A stretch of DNA of 64,000 nt. Origin: Rhizobacter sp. Its GTDB lineage: Bacteria > Pseudomonadota > Gammaproteobacteria > Burkholderiales > Burkholderiaceae_C. Within the stretch, counting starts at the first letter, position 1. The number at the start of each line of letters is the position of its first letter. The DNA lies in NCBI GenBank assembly GCA_019635355.1, contig JAHBZQ010000001.1, positions 2,976,001-3,040,000 on the forward strand. Direction: 5' to 3'. This document shows, one piece after another, positions 59,349 through 64,000 of this stretch. The notes under the pieces are model-generated. The model saw nothing but the letters and a program-made list of their open reading frames with translations, made no database searches and was not told where the DNA came from. The translations under genes were made by a program, and so were the position numbers.

Positions 59349-61115
59349 TCAGTGCTCCGTCCCAAGATAAGCCGCCCGCACCGCCGGCGACGCCTGCACC
59401 TCAGAAGGCGTGCCCTCCATGAGCTTCGTCCCAAACTCCATCACCACGATCCGATCGGTCACCTGCATCACCAGATCCATGTCGTGCTCGACGAGAAGAA
59501 TCGACAACCCTTCAGACCGCAGCTGCCGCAGCACCTCCACCAGCGCCTGCTTCTCCTTGTGCCGCAACCCCGCCGCAGGCTCATCGAGCAACAGCAACGC
59601 CGGGTCGGCACACAGCGCCCGCGCAATCTCCATCAACCGCTGCGGCCCCATCGCCAGATTCCCCGCCTGCTCATGCAGGTACTGCTCCATCCCGATGCGC
59701 TTCAGCTGCCGCTCCGCCTCGCGCAGCAGCGAGCGCTCCTCGGCCCGATCGAGCCGCAACATCGCCGCCGCCACCCCGCGCGAGCCGCGCAGGTGCGCCC
59801 CGAGCGCCACGTTCTCGAGCACCGTCATCGTGGGGATCATCTTCACGTGCTGGAAGGTGCGCGACAAACCCCGCTTCGCGATGTCACGCGAGGCCATGCC
59901 GTCGATCCGCTGGCCGCGAAAACTAACCGCCCCGCTGGTCGCCGGCAGCACACCGGTCACGAGGTTGAAGGTGGTCGACTTGCCCGCCCCGTTCGGCCCG
60001 ATCAAGCCCACGATCTCGCCCGCCTTCACCTGGAAGCTCACGTCGTTGACCGCCACCAGCCCGCCGAACTGCTTGCGCACCGCCTGCACGTCGAGCACCA
60101 GCTCGCCCTGCGGCGGCTTCGACTGCTCGGCCAGCGGCGCCGCGCCATGCCAGTCGACCTTGCGGCGCACCGGCGGCAACCAGCCTTCGATGAAGGCCCA
60201 CACGCCGTCGCGGGCGTAGTGCAGCACCAGCACCAGCACGATGCCGAACACGATCACCTCGTAGTTGCCGCTGCTGCCCATCAGGCGCGGCAGCCAGGTC
60301 TGCAGCTGCTCTTCGAGGATCTTCACGATGCCGGCGCCGACGATGGCGCCCCACACATGGCCCACGCCGCCGAGCACCGCCATGAAGAGGTACTCGATGC
60401 CCTTGCCGAGGCCGAAGGGCGACGGGTTCACCGTGCGCTGGAAGTGCGCGAAGAGCCAGCCCGAGATGGCCGCGAAGATCGCGGCGATCACGAAGGCCAT
60501 GACCTTGGTGCGGAAGGTGTTCACGCCCATCGCCTCGGCCATCGTCACGCCGCCCTTCACCGCGCGCAGCGCACGGCCCACGCGCGAGTCGAGCAGGTGC
60601 AGCGTGGCGAACGAAGCCAGCACCACGATCACCCACAGCAGGTAGTAGAAGCTGCGCCCCGAGCGCAACTCGGTGCCGAAGAAGTTGATCGCCGGCAGGC
60701 CGAGCAGGCCGTCGTACTTGCCGAGCGCATCGATGTTGCCGAGCGTGTAGTACAGGCTCAGGCCCCACGCGATGGTGGCCAGCGGCAGGTAGTGGCCCGA
60801 CATGCGCAGCGTGATCCACGCGAGCACCAGCGCAGCCACGGCGGTGATGACCAGCGCGATCCACACCGTGACCCACGGCGACAGGCCGTGCGCGGTGGTG
60901 AGGTAGGCGGTGGTGTAGGCCCCCATGCCGACGAAGGCCGCCTGGCCGAACGAGGTGAGCCCGGCCACGCCGGTGAGCAGCACCAGGCCGAGCGCGACCA
61001 GCGCGTACATGCCGATGTAGTTGGCCTGCGTGATCCAGAAGTCGGGCAGCGGCAGCAGCGGGAACGCCACCAGCAGCACGAGGAAGACGATGAGAGAGAT
61101 GCGACGGATGTTCAT
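59349..61115 (-). CDS. Liv-type ABC permease-ATPase fusion (LivM-LivG)
   Basis: A 588-residue fusion. Residues 1-330 are a LivM-type permease with about eight to nine helices (GVAGLTSFGQAAFVGMGAYT, AVKGGVTMAEAMGVNTFRTK). Residues 345-588 are a LivG-type ATPase (Walker A GPNGAGKST, GLSRTFQHVKMIPTMTVLEN, LAMGPQRLMEIARAL, LLLLDEPAAGLRHKE, VEHDMDLVMQ). The join has no stop or frameshift, so this looks like a true fusion. The start at 61115 (MNIRRISL) fits a first membrane helix. LivH lies 14 bp upstream, LivF beyond the repeat. Confidence 0.92.
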   Translation of the reverse strand: MNIRRISLIVFLVLLVAFPLLPLPDFWITQANYIGMYALVALGLVLLTGVAGLTSFGQAAFVGMGAYTTAYLTTAHGLSPWVTVWIALVITAVAALVLAWITLRMSGHYLPLATIAWGLSLYYTLGNIDALGKYDGLLGLPAINFFGTELRSGRSFYYLLWVIVVLASFATLHLLDSRVGRALRAVKGGVTMAEAMGVNTFRTKVMAFVIAAIFAAISGWLFAHFQRTVNPSPFGLGKGIEYLFMAVLGGVGHVWGAIVGAGIVKILEEQLQTWLPRLMGSSGNYEVIVFGIVLVLVLHYARDGVWAFIEGWLPPVRRKVDWHGAAPLAEQSKPPQGELVLDVQAVRKQFGGLVAVNDVSFQVKAGEIVGLIGPNGAGKSTTFNLVTGVLPATSGAVSFRGQRIDGMASRDIAKRGLSRTFQHVKMIPTMTVLENVALGAHLRGSRGVAAAMLRLDRAEERSLLREAERQLKRIGMEQYLHEQAGNLAMGPQRLMEIARALCADPALLLLDEPAAGLRHKEKQALVEVLRQLRSEGLSILLVEHDMDLVMQVTDRIVVMEFGTKLMEGTPSEVQASPAVRAAYLGTEH

Positions 61116-61129
61116 GTTGTTGTGCTCCG

Positions 61130-62200
61130 TCACTCTTCGTCGTCGTGGCCGTGGAGGAACGAGCGCCACAAGAGAACCGGAATGATCACGGTGAAGACAA
61201 TCACCTCCTTGAAGGCACTGGCCCAGAAGGAACCAAAGCTCTCCAGCACGCCGACGAAGAGCGCGCCCAGCACCGCGGCCGGGTAGCTGGCCAGCCCACC
61301 GAAGATCGCCGCCACGAAGCCCTTGAGGCCAATGAGGAAGCCGGAGTCGTAGAAGACCGTGGTCGTCGGCCCGATGAGCAGGCCCGAGAGCGCGCCCATG
61401 AAGGCGGCGAGGCCGAAGGTCAGCTTGCCGGCACCCGAGGTCGAGATGCCCATCAGCCGCGCACCGAGTCGATTCACCGCCGTGGCGCGCAAGGCCTTGC
61501 CGCGCAGCGTCAGCTCGAAGAAGACGAAGAGCGCCGCCATCAGCGCGATCGAGGCAACGAAGATGATGATGGCCTGGCCCGACACGGTCATCGCGCCGAT
61601 CTGGAAGCGCTCGTCCCAGAAGCTCGGGTTGCGGAAGCCCTCGGCACCAAAGAACACGAGACCCAGGCCGGTGAGTGCGAAGTGCACGCCGACCGAGACG
61701 ATGAGCAGCACCAGCACGCTTGCATCGGCCACCGGCTCATAGGCCAGGCGGTACACCAGCGGGCCGAGCGGCGTGACGACGGCGAGCGTGAAGAGGCTTT
61801 GCGCCCACAGCGGCCAGCCGCGCGGGCCGGCGAACCAGGCCACGGCGAACACCAGCACCGGCAGTGCGAGCGTCTTGGCCGCGTCCTTCAGCAACTGGTC
61901 GGCCCCGAGGCCGCGGCGGCTGCCGCGCACCGAGTCGACCACCACCGCGATCAGCGCGACCACCAGCAGCAGCCACACCGTGCCCGGCAGGTCGCCATGC
62001 CGCTCCCAGAAGCTGCCGACGGGGTTGCCGTTCTGCAGCATCGCCAGCGTGATCGCGCCATAGGCGACGAACTCACCCTGCGCAATGAAGATGACGCGCG
62101 TGATGGCAAACACCAGCACGGTGGCCAGGGCCAGCAGCGCGTAGATGGCGCCGTTGGTGACGCCGTCTAGCGTGAGGATGCTGGCAATTGAGAAGTCCAT
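61130..62200 (-). CDS. livH: Liv-type ABC permease (LivH, right cluster)
   Basis: A 356-residue permease, longer than the usual 290-300 residues. The start MDFSIASILTLDGVTNGAIY, VIFIAQGEFVAYGAITLAML and LGARLMGISTSGAGKLTFGL match LivH. An insertion of about 55 residues (about 70-125, with its own hydrophobic segments) lies after the second helix. The ATG at 62200 was chosen over an earlier start (62221), since the family begins here. It follows the binding-protein gene after 180 bp with a REP-like element in the gap. Confidence 0.9.
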   Translation of the reverse strand: MDFSIASILTLDGVTNGAIYALLALATVLVFAITRVIFIAQGEFVAYGAITLAMLQNGNPVGSFWERHGDLPGTVWLLLVVALIAVVVDSVRGSRRGLGADQLLKDAAKTLALPVLVFAVAWFAGPRGWPLWAQSLFTLAVVTPLGPLVYRLAYEPVADASVLVLLIVSVGVHFALTGLGLVFFGAEGFRNPSFWDERFQIGAMTVSGQAIIIFVASIALMAALFVFFELTLRGKALRATAVNRLGARLMGISTSGAGKLTFGLAAFMGALSGLLIGPTTTVFYDSGFLIGLKGFVAAIFGGLASYPAAVLGALFVGVLESFGSFWASAFKEVIVFTVIIPVLLWRSFLHGHDDEE

Positions 62201-62236
62201 GGAATCAGGGGATGAACACACACTCCGCCGCCGTCT

Positions 62237-62306
62237 CCGTTCGCCCTGAGCCTGTCGAAGGGCCAGGTGTGCACGGCGCTGGCTTCGACAAGCTCAGCCC
62301 GAACGG
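62237..62306. repeat. REP-like inverted repeat pair, copy 5
   Basis: Arms ccgttcgccctgagcctgtc (continuing gaagg) and cttcgacaagctcagcccga (continuing acgg), between the binding-protein gene and livH of one operon. Such placement is typical for REP elements that stabilise the upstream message. Confidence 0.9.
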
Positions 62307-62380
62307 AGTGCGGCGGGGTGCGGGACAGGATGAAGCGGGCAGCGGTGCCGACGGCCGCCGCCCCGTGGTTCAGCGAGCGC

Positions 62381-63520
62381 TCAGTTCTCGACGTCCCACT
62401 CGCCCTTGACCACCTTCAAGATCACGCCGGTTTCCGTCGTGAACCCCCAGTGGTTGTCCTTCGAGTACGTCACCACCCCTTGCGACAGCACGGTGCGGCC
62501 CATGTTCTCGATCGCATCGCGCAGCGCGGTGCGGAAGGCTTGCGTGCCCGGCTTGCCGGCCTTGAGCGCGACCGGCACCACCTTCTCGAGCACCAGCGCA
62601 GCGTCATAGCCGTGCGCGCCGAACTGGTTGCGGCTGCCGGCGCCATAGGCCTTCTCGTACTTCTGCACGAAGTCGAGCGCGAGCTTCTTGGACGGGTGCG
62701 AGTCGGGCAGCTGCTCGGGCGCGACGGCCGGGCCCGAGACCACGAAGGAGCCTTCGACGTCCTTGCCGCCGATGCGCATCAGGTCGCGCGAGGCTGCGGC
62801 GTGGGTCTGGTAGATCGTGCCCTTGTAGCCACGTTCGATCAGGCCCTTGTGCGGCATGGCGGCACCCGAGCCCGAGGCCACCACGAGGATGGCGGGCGGG
62901 TTGGCCGACACGAGCTTCAGCGCCTGTGCGGTCACGCTGGTGTCGGGGCGCGCGAAGCGCTCCACCGCCACGATCTGCGGGCCGCCCAGCTTGGCCGACT
63001 CGGCCTTGAAGTCGTTGAGCCAGCCTTCGCCATACGCGTCGGTGTAGCCCAGGAAGCCGATCTGCTTGATGCCCTTCTTCTTCATGTGCTCGATGAGCGC
63101 ATGGGCCATCACGGCGTTGCTCTGCGGCAGGCGGTACGACCAGTAGTCCTTGCCCGCGGGCAGGTTGGCCGGCGACATCATCAGCTGCACGGTCTGCGCT
63201 TCGGCGGCCACACCGGCCATCGCGATGGCCACCGGCGTCACCGCCGAACCGACCAGCACGTCGACCTTGTCTTCGGTGACGAGCTTCTTGGCGTTTTGCA
63301 CGCCCTTGCTGGGGTCGCTGGCATCGTCGAGCACGATGACCTTGAGCTTCTCGCCGGCAATGCTGGTCGGCCACAGCTTGATGTAGTTGTTGACCGGGAT
63401 GCCCAGGCCGTTGGCCGGGCCGGTGAGCGGGAGCACCACGCCGACGGTGATGTCGGCCTGGGCGGCACCTGCGGCAAACAAGGTTGCCAGGGCTAGCGCG
63501 AGGGGTCGGAAGGCTTTCAT
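62381..63520 (-). CDS. Periplasmic substrate-binding protein of the right Liv-type transporter
   Basis: A 379-residue type I periplasmic binding protein. The signal peptide (PLALALATLFAAGAAQA) is followed by DITVGVVLPLTGPANGLGIP. VDVLVGSAVTPVAIAMAGVA and GFLGYTDAYGEGWLNDF are family typical. It is only distantly like the binding protein at 21062-22237, so the two transporters have different ligands. Given a thioesterase and an acyl-CoA dehydrogenase in the same operon, an aromatic or other carboxylic acid ligand is likely. Confidence 0.9.
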   Translation of the reverse strand: MKAFRPLALALATLFAAGAAQADITVGVVLPLTGPANGLGIPVNNYIKLWPTSIAGEKLKVIVLDDASDPSKGVQNAKKLVTEDKVDVLVGSAVTPVAIAMAGVAAEAQTVQLMMSPANLPAGKDYWSYRLPQSNAVMAHALIEHMKKKGIKQIGFLGYTDAYGEGWLNDFKAESAKLGGPQIVAVERFARPDTSVTAQALKLVSANPPAILVVASGSGAAMPHKGLIERGYKGTIYQTHAAASRDLMRIGGKDVEGSFVVSGPAVAPEQLPDSHPSKKLALDFVQKYEKAYGAGSRNQFGAHGYDAALVLEKVVPVALKAGKPGTQAFRTALRDAIENMGRTVLSQGVVTYSKDNHWGFTTETGVILKVVKGEWDVEN

Positions 63521-63571
63521 GTGTCTTGTCTCCAGTGATGAAAGAAGGGTCGTGGGCTCAACTGCGGGTGG

Positions 63572-63991
63572 TCAACTGCAAAGGGCTTGGATGTCTTCGG
63601 GAACGGGGATCGCACGCAGGCGCTCGCGGTCGTGCGCGTCTCGCGTCACGAAGGCCCGCACCTCGCGGCCTTCGCAGATCAGCTCGTCGCCACGCAACAC
63701 GCGGTGCACCTGGGTGAAGGCCACGCGGCGCCATTCGTCCACGTGCGTGTGCACGGTGAGGCTGTCGCCGTAGGTCGCGGTCTTGTGGAACTTGGTGTGG
63801 AGTTCGAGCAGCGGCGTTCCCACGATGCCCCGCTCGTTTTCCAGCACACGCCAGGGTTTCACGCCGCACTGCGAGAAAAACGTGAGCGAGGCCGCGTCCA
63901 TCCAGCGCCCGAAATTCGGGAAGAAGACGATGCCCCCGGGATCGCAATCGCCGAACTGCACGGTCACGCCGTAGGTGGTGGTGCGGGGCAT
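63572..63991 (-). CDS. 4-hydroxybenzoyl-CoA thioesterase family protein
   Basis: A 139-residue hotdog-fold thioesterase. QFGDCDPGGIVFFPNF (12-27) includes Asp17, at the same place as the catalytic aspartate of the Pseudomonas 4-hydroxybenzoyl-CoA thioesterase, and RWMDAASLTFFSQCG extends the match. It hydrolyses acyl- or aroyl-CoA to the free acid and may protect the CoA pool. First gene of the visible right operon, 51 bp before the binding-protein gene. The exact CoA ester is unknown. Confidence 0.88.
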   Translation of the reverse strand: MPRTTTYGVTVQFGDCDPGGIVFFPNFGRWMDAASLTFFSQCGVKPWRVLENERGIVGTPLLELHTKFHKTATYGDSLTVHTHVDEWRRVAFTQVHRVLRGDELICEGREVRAFVTRDAHDRERLRAIPVPEDIQALCS

Positions 63992-64000
63992 GGGTCTTCG

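Overview
The window looks like chromosomal DNA of a metabolically versatile, motile betaproteobacterium, most likely Burkholderiales of the Comamonadaceae / Rubrivivax-Roseateles-Rhizobacter type. The evidence is the very high GC content with strong third-position G/C bias, the gene families (an ssuEADCBF-like sulfonate operon, vanAB with a GntR regulator, pobR-pobA, many Liv-type ABC systems) and dispersed intergenic repeats of a kind I associate with that order. I see no rRNA, tRNA, CRISPR array, transposase or prophage. Coding density is high. Long open frames opposite the real genes are a by-product of the base composition.

Region 1 (1-11031, all minus strand) is one chemotaxis operon. 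In transcription order it holds a small membrane-anchored receptor-like protein, cheY, a STAS-domain protein, cheA, receptor 3, cheW, receptor 2, a soluble receptor with triplicated HAMP-like units, and cheR, which runs off the left edge. CheA carries two tandem motifs that match the c-di-GMP-binding MshEN signature. Three receptors end in a CheR-docking-like aromatic pentapeptide.

Region 2 (11332-16087) holds a LuxR-type regulator, ornithine aminotransferase (rocD) divergent from an Lrp-type regulator, and pobR-pobA for 4-hydroxybenzoate hydroxylation. A beta-helix lipoprotein follows (16239-17654).

Region 3 (17665-26591) is a vanillate catabolism and uptake unit: vanA-vanR-vanB followed in the same direction by a Liv-type ABC transporter. 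A MetE-like methyltransferase is divergent from vanA, and operator-like palindromes lie between the two.

Region 4 (26691-34430) is a compact signalling cassette: two ABC-type periplasmic binding proteins with no permease or ATPase, a membrane PAS-GGDEF diguanylate cyclase, a PAS histidine kinase and a REC-PAS-kinase hybrid. Four of its genes are almost or actually overlapping.

Region 5 (34553-38925) is a set of singletons: a DUF1810 protein, a SemiSWEET-like protein, a fused osmoprotectant-type binding protein/permease, and a NERD-UvrD-type helicase. Region 6 (38953-45316) is the sulfonate sulfur-scavenging operon ssuE-ssuA-ssuA-ssuD-ssuC-ssuB-ssuF plus a small hydrolase. Region 7 (45416-55520) holds a YitT-family membrane protein, a hydrolase-LuxR fusion, a small membrane protein, a short-chain dehydrogenase behind a perfect 18-bp palindrome, a lipid kinase and metallophosphatase pair, a KaiC-like ATPase with a response regulator, and a large VIT/VWA protein.

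Region 8 (55609-63991) reads leftward: an acyl-CoA thioesterase, a Liv-type transporter (including a LivM-LivG fusion), an acyl-CoA dehydrogenase and a MarR regulator. It looks like one edge of a CoA-dependent aromatic or fatty acid catabolic cluster. A ~700-bp imperfect inverted repeat splits it. Five copies of one REP-like inverted repeat pair are scattered through the right two thirds of the window.
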